This document shows, piece by piece, positions 26,787-39,250 of a stretch of 64,000 bases of DNA (positions are counted from its first letter, which is position 1; each line of letters starts with the position of its first letter). Under the pieces are notes generated by a model. The model made no database searches. It worked only from the letters and a program-made list of their open reading frames with translations, and was not told where the DNA came from. Source of the stretch: Pyrocephalus nanus (Eukaryota > Chordata > Aves > Passeriformes > Tyrannidae); the NCBI GenBank assembly GCA_038380795.1, contig CM076259.1:64685938-64749937 (forward strand), in the 5' to 3' direction. The position numbers and the translations under genes were made by a program.

Positions 26787-26890
26787 TCTGAGCAATCTGA
26801 TCTAGTTGAAATTGTTCCTGCTCACTGCAGGGGGATTGAACTAGGTGACTTTTAAATGTCCCTTCAAACTATTCTATGATCCTATAATCC
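26787..26890 (+). mobile_element. CR1 LINE 3' end, short and old
   Basis: The last roughly 100 bp of a CR1 are readable: 'ctgagcaatctgatctagttgaa', 'ggggattgaactaggtgact', 'aaatgtcccttcaaactattctatgatcctat'. The 3' ATTCTATG unit is present and slightly decayed. Most of the element is absent (5' truncation, the usual CR1 outcome). Confidence 0.85.
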
Positions 26891-29029
26891 AAAAGCAAAG
26901 CAGTTTCCTGTTCAGTTGTTAAACTTTTAGCATATATAGGATGTATTTTGCACAGAAGGATGAGGAAGAAAAAATGACTGGTAGGCCGCCTCTTTGAGAC
27001 AGGGAAGACATCGTTATGCTTGCTTTGTCCTTTCAGATTGAAGCTGGACAGAAACCAGAATAACTTGAAAAGGGTTAATAAATCCTTGAGGTCTATTTAA
27101 ATGATCATTTGAGACTGAGTTGTAGGCAGCCAGGAGTAATCAATCTAAGGCATTTTAAAATTATTTCTCCATTCTTAACCTCAGTTTTCCTTTTAATCCC
27201 CAATCTTCATTAGTTAACTTAGCTTCTACGCACCGCTACTTACAGTGAAAAAAATTAATGTGGTGATGATGAGATGGAACTATCTGTCCCTGTAACTCTA
27301 CTCTGCCAATTGAACCTCTGACTTCAGTGTGATGTAGCTGCAGAGCAGGGTGCTGCTGGACTGCTCAGAAATACAGCAGTTGTTTTTCTTTTTTAATTTA
27401 TGTAGGTCAATCATGCATGAGTTTACTCTAGCCATAATGAGTATGACCCTAGGGAACAATTTCATATGGTGTATAAATGTCAAAAAAATGCATCTTTCAC
27501 ATCCAGCTTTTAAAAACAAATTGATGGGTTCAGACTGTGTCTGAAAAAACAAGTGTGTTTCTCATAAAAGCAAAAGATTTTGCCTCACATTGAGCTCCTC
27601 CCTTCACTCCTGAAAAGACCATTTTCCAAAAATGTTTTACTTCTTTCATCAGATTTTTTCTAACTGAGGGTATTCTTAAAATTTTTATTCCAAAACTACA
27701 GGATTTCAAGAAATAAGTCATCAAAGCCTGGAAGAAGTCACTGCTGCAGCAAAGTAGATGAAAACCCAGTTAGCACATATTTCCCTGTGACACTGACAGA
27801 TTAATATTCAGCAGGATATTCAGCAGCAACTGAATAAAAAAGGTACTGCAAAATTTTCTTTTTTCCTTTATTTTTTCTTTATTTCACTTAGGAAGGTAGC
27901 AACTGCCTTTCCACTGTTACAAACTTTTCTAACGCCTCACAAAAAACACTGCTGAATGCACAACTGTAAAATCTACCTTTATACTGAGCCATTCAAAATT
28001 ATACCAAAGGGAAAAGTAACTCACCTAAAAAAAAAAAATCTGATTTCTATCTACTAAATCCCACTGAAAAAATGACCAAATAAATGGATTCTTATATCAA
28101 GGAGAACAAGAATTGTTAGTGAAATCAATTATTTCTAAGGAATATGAGCAACCACATTACATAAAATATTTGTGTTTATGAATGTTACAAGACTTGAATT
28201 ATTTAGAAGGAGGTCAGTAAAGATCTCAATAGTTAGTGAGACCTGGGCTTGCTCTTCTTGTGATATAAGAACAAAATAAAAAACCCCAAACCCCTGCATT
28301 TGCAAAATTTTAAGCATTGTTACTGTGCATGGCGAGAATAGGATTCTGGAAGAATATGGCAAGTAACGATAAGTGATCACTGAGCTATGCCTCCTTACTG
28401 GAATGAATAAGGAATATGCACATAAAGTAACAAAGTGCTGGATTAAAGTAGTTAAATGAGCACAGATGTTACCATACTGAAAGAAAAGTAGGGGGGGGGA
28501 AATCACACTAAAGGATAGTGATTTCCTCAACATGCATACGAAGACAGCATGACCAGATGAGGATTTACACTGGAAGGAGCAGGCAGCATTTTCATTCTGG
28601 TGAGAGGTGCCACATGCAAGGTTTTTCGTCATGATTAAGGAGCGCCTCTAAAAGTAGCTGTGTAGAAAGAATTTCAAATGAAGCTCAAAAATATTAGAGG
28701 TTCAAATCGCCACACTTGTTTTTTTCTATTTACCAGCACTCACCCAAGAGGAGACAAAGAGGCTGACCAGCTGCTCCTGGAGGCATTTTCACAGTATCAG
28801 AAGTCAACTTTGATAGTGTATGCTCTGCCACATATTATCTGCCAAAACCAAGAGGATTTTATATTAACTTCTTTTGTTTCTCACTCAGAGCTGCAGATCA
28901 ACATATGCTGTCTCACTAGAGGTATGATTCCCTGTATATTTTACTCAGTGGTACTACTGCCTTAAGAAACTTTCACCTCTTATTACCAACCGTCCATCAC
29001 AGTCCGCTGCATCTTTTTTTTATGCCAAT
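26891..29029. other. unique block, no gene recognised
   Basis: This block holds the longest open frame of the window, 165 codons at 28135-28632 minus. It shows no domain, its Ser/Leu/Ile/Phe-rich composition is what noncoding AT-rich DNA gives, and a second unrelated frame lies nearby. A run of nine G occurs near 28491-28499. No transposon sequence was recognised. Confidence 0.5.
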
Positions 29030-29760
29030 AATCATAGAATTATAGAGTATCTCAATTTGAAAGGAACCCATAAGGACCATCGGGTCCATCACCCTGTTCC
29101 TCGCAGGACTACCTAAAATTAAACTGCATGACTAAGGGCATAATCCAGATGCTTCTTGAACTCTGCCAGGCTTGGTGCCATGACCAGTTCCCTGGAGATC
29201 CTGTTCCAGTGCCTGGCCACCCTCTCAGTGAAGAATCTTTTCCTAATGTCCAGTCTGAACTTTCCCTGCTACAGCTTCATTCCATTTCCTCGTGTGCTAT
29301 CACTAGTCACCATAGAGAGGAGATCAGCACCTCCCTCTCACTGCCCTCCTTAGGGAAGGTGCAGGCTATGACGAGGTTACCTCTCAGCACTGAGGGCACC
29401 TCTCAGCCTTCTCTCCTCTAGGCTAGACAAACCAAGTGACCTCAGCTGCTCCTCATAAGTTTCACCCTTGAGACCTTTCACCATCTTGGTTGCACACATT
29501 CTGATAGAAGTCCTTCTTATGTTGAGATGCCCAAAACTGCACACAGGACTGAGGCCTCAACAGTGCAGAGTGGAGTGGGACAATCCCCTCCCTGGACTGG
29601 CTGGCGATGCTTTGCCTGATGCCCCCAAGAACATGGTTGGCCCTCCTGAATGCCAGGGCACTGCTGACTCATATTCAACTTTCCATGGACAAGGACCCCC
29701 AGGTACCTTTCTGCAAGGATGCTCTCCAGCCTCTTATCCCTTGATTTGTATGCATTTCTC
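29030..29760 (-). mobile_element. CR1 LINE, 5'-truncated, about 730 bp
   Basis: The low-coordinate edge 'aatcatagaattatagag' is the reverse complement of the CR1 3' tail. It is followed by 'accatcgggtccatcaccctg', 'gatcctgttccagtgcctggccaccctctcagtgaagaa', 'cttctctcctctaggctagacaaaccaagtgacctcagctgctcctcat' and 'cccaaaactgcacacaggactgaggc'. All of these are familiar minus-strand CR1 blocks covering the 3' UTR and the end of ORF2. It differs in sequence from the copy at 35648, suggesting a different CR1 subfamily. Confidence 0.92.
29517..29757 (-). pseudogene. CR1 ORF2 C-terminal remnant
   Basis: In the frame ending at 29517, residues of the type R-L-E-S-I-L-A-E-R-Y-L-G-V-L-V-H-G-K-L-N-M-S-Q-Q-C lie near 29650-29735 and match the CR1 region just after RT. 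After S-Q-Q-C the homologous reading changes frame, so the protein is broken. The element is 5'-truncated and has no RT active site. Confidence 0.85.
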
Positions 29761-32700
29761 AAATGTAAAGTGAAGTCCTTAGTAACACAAAGAGACAGAG
29801 ACAAAAGTTATAAATGTTATAAATTATCTGAAATTATGAAAAATATCTCAAAAATAGAATAATTTACTAGTCTGCTTCTTCCAGAGTTGGTTCTTCTCTG
29901 TTAATCCTATTGCACATCCTTTGTCAGCAGACGTTAACTGATATAAATGATTCACTCCTTCATGGCAATCATTAGCCAGGAAAGCTTTCCTTTACACCTC
30001 AAGATGGTGGAGAATACACGATGGATAGTAAGGATCACTGAACTACTTGTACCTGTTGATCTTAGTAACCATAAGAAGCACCAAGTTACTGTTTGAAAAT
30101 TAAGTTCTGATTGAGTTGCCTAATGTCAAACAGAGTCAGGAAAAAAAAACCCTCTCCAAATGCACAGCTCTCCTTTCTTGGGCTAATATGTCTTACATAT
30201 GGAGAAGGATGTAAAACACATTTCCTTTTCTATGTGTAAAGATAACCGCAATATGTAATGGAAAGTACAGACCAGGTTTCTTTTCTTGTTATGCGAAGAT
30301 GTACATGTACACTGTGAAACCACCGTTTGTTCATAAGAACAGGAGATACCCAGGAAAAAGAAAAACCAGTCACACACCATCTTTCACTGCAGTCTGGGAT
30401 GGCAGCACAATGCCTGTAGCTCAGGAATATCTGACATTGCTTGAAGAAGTACAGATCTCAGAACAGGTTTTTTTCCTGGTTTCTCAGGGGGATCTTGCAT
30501 CCAGTCTGGAGGTCCATGTTTTCTTGGCTACTCAGCCAGCCACATTACAAACAGTGCATTAAAGGCTGCTCAGATCTACTCCAGAGCCATGACTTTCAAA
30601 TCAATTAATAAAAACAAACACACCACTTTTTTTTTTTTCAGATGCACAAGTGTAAAAACAGTATAATTTCAGTAAATTCATTATTTCATCTACATCAAAC
30701 TCCGTAGCTCTTTATGTCCAAGGAAGGCACACCCATTTGTCTCAGCCAGAAATCCAGCCCAAGAAACTTTCTGTCACTGAAAGTGCAAGTCTGGATCTAT
30801 CACTGAAACTGAGAGTTATTCCAAGTTCACATCAGAAGAACAAAGATCAGAATCTGACCCAAATATTAACTGATCTTTGGAGTCTCTGTGTCTGGCCATC
30901 AAGAAATGCCTGCTGGATGCTAACTCTGCAGTCTTCAGGCAGAACACGAGGAGACTACTGAGGAAACAGTCATGGAGGATATTTTTTAACATGGAGTTGT
31001 TGAGCAATAAGTGTCAAGAGTTGTGCATATTAAGCAGAGTAAAATGGAACATTGCAAAATTAGATCTCTCACCATACCAGAGACTACATCTCAACATAGG
31101 AATGATTTGTAGGAATTAGCTCGCTGTTTTATCTGAATCTAGATTTTTTTTTTTTTTCCCTTTAATGGATCACCCTATGGTATTACCCAGGTGGGTAGCA
31201 GTGGAGAGTGACCTCTGTTCCGTTGCTCCCTGACAACACCACTAGATAGACCTGTGGTGTTTGTACTCTCTTTGGAGCATCTCTTGTCCCAGTAGGCATC
31301 TTCACATTTTACCAGACAGCATGATGATGCTGAAATTAGCACTGAAAGAGTAGAAATGTCCATGAAACACTACCAGGACATAATGGAGATAATATTGCAG
31401 ATCCCAGAGCAGCACAGCAACACTGACACAGTTTTGCACATGAGCTAATGATGGCTTCCCCAAACACTTATTATCTTGGCTGCAACATTGTGCTGACCCA
31501 GCTGACCTGCTCCTAGAAAAGGAGTGAGCCCCAGCAATGTGAATTTCAGTGTCTCTGTGCCTTTGTCTACTCTATGGTGTAGAATACCCAAAGCCACGTC
31601 TTTATCACAAGATCTGAGTTCTTGTCTTGCCATGAGGAATTCTGTTGGGAAGTGAAATATTGTTAGTGAATCTAGGAAAGGCCACTGCCTATAAGAAATT
31701 AGTAAGGCAATCCAGTCCAAATATTCAGGCTATTTCCTCTGCCACATAGTGGTTAAGAGCTAAATTTTGCCTAGTTTTCCATTTCACATTTCTCAGCACT
31801 TCTAAAGAATTAAATTGATTATTTTTAAGTACAAAGTGGCTAAACAATACCAGAAATACAATACAAAACACTCTTATGAAGCTCATTTGGAGTTACACTG
31901 GCAGGTGATCTGGGAAATTTTACAGACAAAATACATTCTTTTTTTTTTTAAATTATAGGATTAAAAAATTATAATGAAGCCTATCTGTTCATGAGAGGGA
32001 TCAAGACTTTGTTGTCTGACACTTTAACGGGCAGGGAGGGAAAAAGAGAGTCCTAAGCTGTACTCCCTTCCTCCCTTCCTCTGAAGTGCATTTTGTGTGC
32101 TATGATAAGATAAAATGTGTTAAAAAAAATAAAATAAGAGAGCTTGGGCTTAGAAGACCAAAATTTAAAACATCCTTCCTTGCCTAGTGCTCCAAGCAAG
32201 ATACTGCAACCTTTCCTCACCTTGCTCTTATTCTCTTTCTCCACCAAGGAATCACAATGCTATTGAAACACTGTTCCTATACTGGGACACGGGAAGAATT
32301 CTTCCATAAATCCATGCAATGCTATTTACCTCTACTCACCAAGAAGAGCCCAGAACTTTCTGGCTTGAGAACAGGTATGGAAGGTGGAAAACACAGCTCT
32401 GAAGCTCCATGAAGGGACTAGATAAGGCTGCACTTTGTGAGATGCTGCTCTGGAGATGCTCAAGCACCAGAAAGAGCATAGAGACACAAACATGAGACAT
32501 GGCCATGCCAGGCATGATCATGTCAGACAAATCAGGCAATTCCATGAGCATAACATATTATTCAGATCAAGACATGTGCAGATCATGTCCAATGGGTCGT
32601 GTTTATTCTCTGACAGTATTCACACTTAGTATAGTGGAGAGCAAAGGAAGAGTATTGGAGCCTTGGACAATAAGAACAAATGGATGGTTTATTTTTGAGC

Positions 32701-34360
32701 TTCATCTTTGCTCACAGTAACAATTTTCATGTCTACAGCCCAGTTACCTCTGTGTTACCACATCTGCCAGCCACATACACAGCTACATGACCATGCATTT
32801 CTCATGTCTCCTATATACTTTATTTCTAAGCTGCTCTACCCAATGTCAGCATATGTCTCAACAAGGGACTTAGTCAATGTATTTCAGAGGGAAAATAATT
32901 ATTTTAACAAATTCCACATCTTCACGGCCAAAAGATAACTAGCAAAAGAATCAGTAGAAGAATAACAAGAGAGCTTGTTTTCCCAAGCAACTAAGACCTA
33001 AATTTTTCAAAAGCTTTTTTAAAGAAAAACAAAGGGCAAGTAGTGGAAATTAGGCTGGTAAGATGGTAGGATAGATACTCAGTTCATCCACCCAGTCTGG
33101 AGGCTTGTGGCAGTGTTGGGCAATAGGGTTTAGTAGCTGTTGGAAGAAGCACCATGCACTTCTTGGATCTCTCTGGAAGAGCCCTGATCCATTTCTCTCA
33201 TTGTACTAAGAGATTTGTAATACAAGATTATGGTGAGAGCACCCCATTCCTCTCTCTATACGTTATATGTCTCTAAAGACATTTTTCCCTGCAGTGATGG
33301 ATCACTTATCCCTTACATTCTCTACTCCAAAGTATACCGGAGAGCTTAAACACATCTGTGTTCCAGCTCCTCCTTCATCTGTACTCCTTCATCATGAAAC
33401 TCTGCTGTAAGCATCACCTCACAACAGTGAGAGGGACCCAGAGTTGTCTGGGATGCAAACTGAGAAGAAGGTCAGTGGGTGTGACAGAAGGAAATCACTC
33501 ACATAGATGAGACACTCATCCAACTTCCCCAGCTCCAGCAACTCAAAGAAGTCCCTAGAAATGGAAATTCACACTGCAATAAGAATAATCTTACCATTAG
33601 AACAAGTAATTATCACTTCTTATTCACTTTATTATGAATGCTATACATCCCAAATTTTAAAATCCCACTCCCATGAGAAGGAACTTTTTTAAGGGTGGCA
33701 TTTGTTACATGCTGGTCTTTAGACAGGTACAGCACAAAGACACATCTGAGGTATTCAAGATCTTTTTAAAATTTAAGATTTCCAGTAATGGGCAGTTTAT
33801 GTTTTGTCGGGAAAGACCTGACCTACTCCATACCACAACCATGAATCAGCCTTTCATGAAGCATCAGTCTGTGAGCCAAAAGATACTATGTATGCTTTCT
33901 CACGATTTATGGCCATGAACTCCTGTAGGCACTTCAAAAAAACCCCAAAAACAATCCAAAATGAAAAATCCAACAAAATTACCACAGTTCAAGCCAACAG
34001 GATAAACAAAACCGTGAAAATACCAAGCAACACACTTGAGATTTTTTTTTCCCCATATTCTTTTATTTTGTTTCTTGGTGGAAATGTGGGTGAAGAAATT
34101 TACATTCTGCTCACAACCTCCATAACACAACCTTTAGGAAGTGAAACAATACTAATCCTGTAAAGGAATAGAAATCCTTCCCAAAGGAAAAAAATCACTT
34201 GTTTGTCTTACGCTGGCCCTGACCACCAATAGAGACAATAGAGAGCTATTAAAATAAGAGTCCTTGTCATCCCCAGAAATATTGCCAGGAGACAATGCCT
34301 GTTAATTAAATAGCTTCAAATCAACAACTGTCATGTGAAAACATCTACCTCATGAAACAA
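29761..34360. other. unique block with poly-T tracts, no gene recognised
   Basis: The open frames are 101 codons or fewer and show no domain. T runs of 12 and 14 occur at about 30627-30638 and 31144-31157. Neither is followed by recognisable retrogene or SINE sequence. The block appears to be ordinary noncoding DNA. Confidence 0.5.
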
Positions 34361-34365
34361 TAATT

Positions 34366-34392
34366 TTATATATATATATATTTATTTTATAT
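34366..34392. repeat. (TA)n microsatellite
   Basis: A TATATATATATATA run followed by TTTATTTTATAT leads directly into the AT-rich foldback at 34398. Confidence 0.85.
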
Positions 34393-34397
34393 GTATT

Positions 34398-34477
34398 TTT
34401 GGGTTTATACTATTCTGTTCTACTAGATTTATACATATATATAAAAATGTAGTGCAACAGAATACTATAAACCCAAA
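34398..34477. repeat. AT-rich foldback (inverted repeat), MITE-like
   Basis: The arm 34398-34424 pairs with 34451-34477: 24 of 27 positions match the reverse complement (TTTGGGTTTATA core, then TATTCTGTT). The 26-bp centre (34425-34450) is itself partly palindromic, and weaker AT-rich pairing may continue outward on both sides. No transposase is present. The layout would fit a small non-autonomous DNA transposon or a replication-generated palindrome; no clear target-site duplication could be fixed because the surroundings are TA-rich. Confidence 0.8.
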
Positions 34478-34519
34478 CATATTATAGTATATTTTATTAT
34501 TATTGTATTAATATTATTT

Positions 34520-35647
34520 ATATTAGTGCTCAGTCTGTTGAAAGAATGAGTTGTGAGCCCTGTTGGTTGCTTTTACAAGAGCAGGCACCCATTGCTGCTT
34601 CCCAAAATCCTCCAATCCCATGCAAAGGGCAGAAGCCACGGGTTGGAGCAGAAAAACCTCAGGCAGTAATAAAGAGCAGTGTGCCACAGCAGGACAATTC
34701 ACCAACCCCACAGCCTGCTCCCCACACAGGTCTGGGGAAGGAACCCCAGCCTTCAGATCGCCTCTCCCCAGAGATCTTCACATAGGACAGCAGGGAGATG
34801 CCAGGACCCTGACCATACCATGTGACATGCTGTGTCTCCAGGGCATCTGGCAGCAGCTGACCTACACGACAAGTGGTTTATACCTGATATATGCAGGTGA
34901 GCTGAAGCATGCACACATTGTAGGGGCAAACTTATGGGAGGGCTAGTGGCATTCCACAGGAGGAAACTCTGCAGCCTGAAATTTGGGCACATTCTTAAAG
35001 GTTGGAAACTGCAGCCAAGTTATCCTTTATTTCCTCAATGCACTAAATCTCAGCAAATCTTTGAATGGATTTATGCTGGAGTACTAGAGTCTAAAAGGTG
35101 GTTCTTCAAAAGCAAAAAATCTGTGCACAGGAGCTTTGATTACACATTTGGTTTAGCCAATACAATCTTTTTACTGACTCTGTGTTTACATTTTTAAAAC
35201 CAGGATTGTGACATAATCTTATGCCCTTCTCCAGGAAAAGTTACACACAAAGTAATACTACAGAATTCTGTGTACTGTATACTATATACATACTCCACCT
35301 GCTGGAGTATGTCCCTTGAGATCAATCAGCTTCAAAACTGAGCTCAGTACTTTGCTGCAACAGCTCATCTGCCCCTGCAAGGATCCTCTCTTGGCAATAT
35401 CCAGGGTAGAATTAAGACACCAAAGTCTGAGTCTTTATATGTGAGCAACCCATCTCCACTTCCACTAGGGTCAGAGCACAGCTAGGGCTGTAAAGCCATT
35501 TAAGAAGAAACAGAATATCTCACTGGCTTCCAGATCCTTCTACAAAAGGACATGTGTTGTATCTGACAGTCCCTTTCAGATGTCCTCCTTTAACCCTTTA
35601 CCCTGGAGCACCCTAAAAAGCCCTTGTGTGAGCTGCTGAATCTATAG
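34520..35647. other. GC-richer unique block, no gene recognised
   Basis: The part from about 34530 to 34990 is noticeably C/G-richer than its surroundings. It has overlapping frames on both strands (up to 127 codons at 34563-34946) but none with a recognisable domain. It could be an old unrecognised repeat. Confidence 0.4.
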
Positions 35648-35871
35648 TCACAGAATCATAGAACAGTTTGTGCTGGAAGATCATCTAGTTCCAATGCCCC
35701 ACCACAGCCAGAGGCACCTTCCACTAAATCAGGTTGCTCAAAGCTCCATCCAACGTGGTCTTGAACACTTTCAGGTATGGGGTGGCTTCAACTTCTCTAG
35801 GCAACCTGTTCCAGTGTCTCACCACCCTCACAGTAAAGAATTTCTTCCTAATATCTCATCTAAACCTACTC

Positions 35872-36090
35872 TCAGTTTGAAGCCATTCCGCCTTGCCCTA
35901 TCATCCTGTAAACAAGTCTCTCTTCATCTTTTTTGTAGGCTCCTTTCAAGGCCACAATAAGGTCCCCCCAAAGCCTTCTCTTCTCCAGGCTGAACAATCC
36001 TAATTCTTCCAGCATTTCCTCATAGGAGAAGTGCTCTATTCCCCTAATCACCTTGGTGGCTCTCCTCTGGACCCACTCCATCAGGTCCAT
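35872..36090 (-). pseudogene. CR1 ORF2 C-terminal remnant
   Basis: The frame contains [20 protein letters not shown] (about residues 7-26) and then [16 protein letters not shown]. This is the conserved C-terminal landmark of CR1 ORF2. It belongs to the same copy as the RT remnant just upstream but in a different frame, showing indels between them. Confidence 0.92.
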
Positions 36091-36253
36091 GTCTTTCTGG
36101 TACTGAGAACTCTAATGCTGGATGATGCAGTACTCCAGCTGGGGTCTCACGAGGGCAGGATCGCTTTCCTCAACCTGCTGGCCACACTTCTTTTGGTGCA
36201 GCCCAGGATATGACTGTCTTCCTGGGCTACAAGCACACATTAGTGACTCTTGT

Positions 36254-36652
36254 CTAGCCTCTCATCCACCAGTACCCCCAAGTCCTTCTTGGCAGGACTT
36301 CTCTCAATCTATTCATCTCCCAGTCTCTATTCATACCAGGAGTTGCCCGACCCAGGTGCAGCGTCTTGGTCTTGGTCTTGTTGAATTGCATGAGATTCCC
36401 ATGGGTCCCTTGCTGAAGTTTGTTCAGGTCTTTCTGGATGGCATCCCATCCTTCAGGTGTGGCAACTGCACCCCTCAGCTTGGTGTCATCTGCAAATTTG
36501 CTGAGGCTGCACTCAATTTGTTTGTCTGTGTCATTAATGAAGATATTAAATAACACCTGTCCCACTACAGACCCCTTGCCACCAATATTCATCAAGACTC
36601 TGAGCTGTTGAACCACTACCCTTTGGATGTGACCATCCAACCAATTCCTCAT
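36254..36652 (-). pseudogene. CR1 reverse transcriptase remnant with F-A-D-D motif
   Basis: This 132-codon frame carries the RT block G-S-V-V-G-Q-V-L-F-N-I-F-I-N-D (residues 27-41), then S-K-F-A-D-D-T-K-L (51-59); the catalytic F-A-D-D lies at 36485-36496 and is intact. A-I-Q-K-D-L-N-K-L, M-Q-F-N-K and T-L-H-L-G-R-A follow. In the first block Gln replaces the usual Pro of G-P-V-L-F. Beyond about residue 110 the homology leaves this frame, and upstream RT motifs are in other frames or missing, so no functional enzyme results. The nuclear role of the intact protein would be target-primed reverse transcription. Confidence 0.9.
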
Positions 36653-39070
36653 CCAACAAAGAGTTCATCCATCAAATCCATAGCCCTCCAATTGAAAGAG
36701 AAGGATGTTACAGGGGAGTGTGTCAAAGGCCTTTCACAAGGCCAGACAGATGATACCTGTAGCACTTCCCACATCCACTGATGTAGTCACTCCATTTTAA
36801 AAGGTCACTGGGTTGGTCAGGCAGGACTTGCCTTTAGTGAGGCCATGCTGGCTGTCTTGAATCACCTCCCTGTCCTCCATATGCCTTAGCATGGCTTGCA
36901 GGAGGATCTGTTCCATGATCTTCCTAGGCACAGACATGAGGCTCACAGGTAGTAGTTCCCAGAGTCTTCCTTTCTACCCTTTTTAAAGATGGGTAAAATG
37001 TTTCCCCTTCTCTAGTCACCTGACTTCACTTAACTGCAATGACTTTTCAAATATCATGGAGAGCGGTTTGGCAAATAAATCAGCCAATTCCCTCAGAACT
37101 CTGGAAAGTATCATAAAATAAGGACTGAAAGCTAGAAAATTAGAGTGTATTTTAGCAAAGACATTTGGAATAAAAGTTAAATTTAATCTTTTTTCATTGT
37201 GCTTGCTTTTTCCTTTTCTTTCTCTTTTTTTCCTCCTAAATTCTTTGATTTTTTAACTAAAAAGTTCAGTAAATATTACTTGTCCCAAGCATGTTTTCAT
37301 AGTCAGCTAATTGAAAGCTGTCTTATAGCACATTTTGCTCTGAAGTGGAATACTTTAGTTACATGTGAAAAACAGGCAAGATTTTATATAACACAATTAC
37401 TAGTGGTCGATATTTTCTCAAAATACTCAGAAAGGCTCTATTTGTTGATGCAGCTGTGACTCGATAGAGAGCCATACACTGAAGGTTTAGTTCCTAATCA
37501 GTGTTTCTGAACACTGTTTCACACTGGCAACCAGCAGCACCCAGCAGCTTGCCTTGCCAGTGTTGTGACCCAGCAGCTAGCGGTACCTCATCTTTTCTTT
37601 CCTGGCAGACCTCTCATACCCTGAACCTTCTGTTCAATTCCCTGTGGTTGCACAACTTGACCTTGAAATATCTACTGGGCTTAGCCAGGAGGATAACCCT
37701 GACTGAGCCCCACACACCTCCAACCCCCTGCTGCTTTCCCACAGCTTGCTAACGCATCACCTACTTTCTACATTTCATAGCTGAAAACAAGAAGGCATAA
37801 ATAGCATTACCAGAAATCCTTATCTGTAATTGCCAGCCATCTTGTAAGATGTTATGGGGCAAAATGCAGAGCAAGGTATGAAAAAGTGGGTTCACATGCC
37901 TCAAGATAGGTAAGAGATATCTTATATTTGATCCTCTCTATTATTGCTAACATTCCTAAGGATTAAAACACATTCTGCCACAACAACTTCTGCCTTTGCT
38001 TTGTGCATGGCAAATGTATTCTCTTTATTTGTGGGTTTATACACACTATCACTAAACAAGGAGCAGTAAGCAGACTGCTGCTGAGTGCTCTCTGTCATAA
38101 AACTTTCCAAATTAACAAACACATTTCCACAGAGCTAATTATAACAGGTCAAAGGAAAACATCCTCTGAGCAATTGTAATTTCTAAGGAAATCTTTCTTA
38201 CTCTGTGAAAGCGAAGATTACTCATAGCATGAAAAATCTGGAAGAACTATTAAAGGTTTCACTCCCACTTGTCACCAATACTTTAAACTTGACATCCAGC
38301 TTCCAAAAATATTAATAACTCACCTAACATCTCCTTGGAAATACATTGCCAAAAATGAGAAACTTATTTCCATCCTTTTGGGGATGGTAGATATTAACAA
38401 TCCAGCAAAATTTTTCATTAGCACTCTTTTGCCCTAATATCAAAGGAACTGTAGTATTGCTACAAGGACTTTGATCTAATAAAGCACTTATGAACATACA
38501 GTGCTTCAAGGGGAATAATCATGTGCTTAAGATAAACATATCCCAAAGTACTGTTTACAAATACGAGCAAATATTTGTAGGTCCATTTCCAAAGCTTGTT
38601 TAAATACAACATAACACAGCAATATAAAGCAGCAATATACCACTTGTGGATACTCACAAAGGAAAAAAAGCACCTGTTCCATGTGATCAGATTTATAAGT
38701 AAAAATATCCGGTAGCTACCCACAGAGGGATAATCTTGACAAAGATGAAATATGAGAAATAAAATGAGCAGAATAAAACTAAGTGAGACTTTCAAAAGAG
38801 TTATTCAGCTTGCCTAGCATGAGATGAAATCTCATGCTCTTGGGAAAATTCACCAAGTGTTTCCCTCCATAGCTGTACAAATGGGAGAGTGATACAGCTG
38901 ACCTGTGACTGCAAACCCAATAAAACTAATGAGAGAATACAAAGACTGTTAGTCTGTAACAGCTTCATTCACTAGGTGTGAATGCCTGTAAGGTTTGAAT
39001 CAGCTGTGGAAACAAGCCGCTGAATTTTCTACCCTGACTCTCCCAGTAATTTTGTTATTTAAGTATAAAT

Positions 39071-39250
39071 GCTCTGGAAACCACAATTAACAGCAAACTG
39101 CTGAATGCCTTTTGTGAGCAGAGCATGCTAGTGGGAGAGAAACTGTTACTTAAAGCTATGTCATCATGCAAATAAGGAGGCACAGAAATGAGTCAGACAA
39201 ACAATCCCCAGACTGTTTTTTGCTGAGCAGGAGAAGACCCACCTTATCTG
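39071..39250. promoter_or_regulatory. candidate enhancer-like motif cluster
   Basis: Within 180 bp lie a RUNX-type AACCACA (39079-39085), a perfect octamer ATGCAAAT (39166-39173), a perfect AP-1/MARE core TGAGTCA (39189-39195) and a GATA-type CTTATCT (39243-39249). Each is short enough to occur by chance; only their spacing suggests a regulatory element. No promoter, CpG island or neighbouring exon supports it. Confidence 0.2.

Larger units (their letters stand above)
35648..37108 (-). mobile_element. CR1 LINE, about 1.46 kb, longest copy in the window
   Basis: It starts with the reverse-complement tail 'cacagaatcatagaacag' and continues through 'ctccatccaacgtggtcttgaacactttcagg', 'caacctgttccagtgtctcaccaccctcacagtaaagaatttcttccta' and 'cttctcttctccaggctgaac'. 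The RT region follows, up to 'gacttttcaaatatcatggagag' and 'cagccaattccctcagaactct' near 37108. Relative to the 4.5-kb family length it is 5'-truncated inside the RT domain. Coding remnants are frameshifted. It is less decayed than most copies here. Confidence 0.93.

Noticed and set aside
28135..28632. 165-codon open frame, minus strand, longest in the window
   Set aside because: No domain, signal or family resemblance; Ser/Leu/Ile/Phe-rich composition of noncoding AT-rich DNA; of near-chance length for six frames over 64 kb.
31144..31157. T14 tract considered as a reverse-complement poly(A) tail of a retrogene
   Set aside because: The adjoining sequence contains no recognisable processed gene or SINE body, and no flanking duplication could be seen.
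34563..34946. 127-codon frame in a GC-richer patch
   Set aside because: Frames are open on both strands and the translation has no domain; more likely an old unrecognised repeat or plain noncoding DNA.
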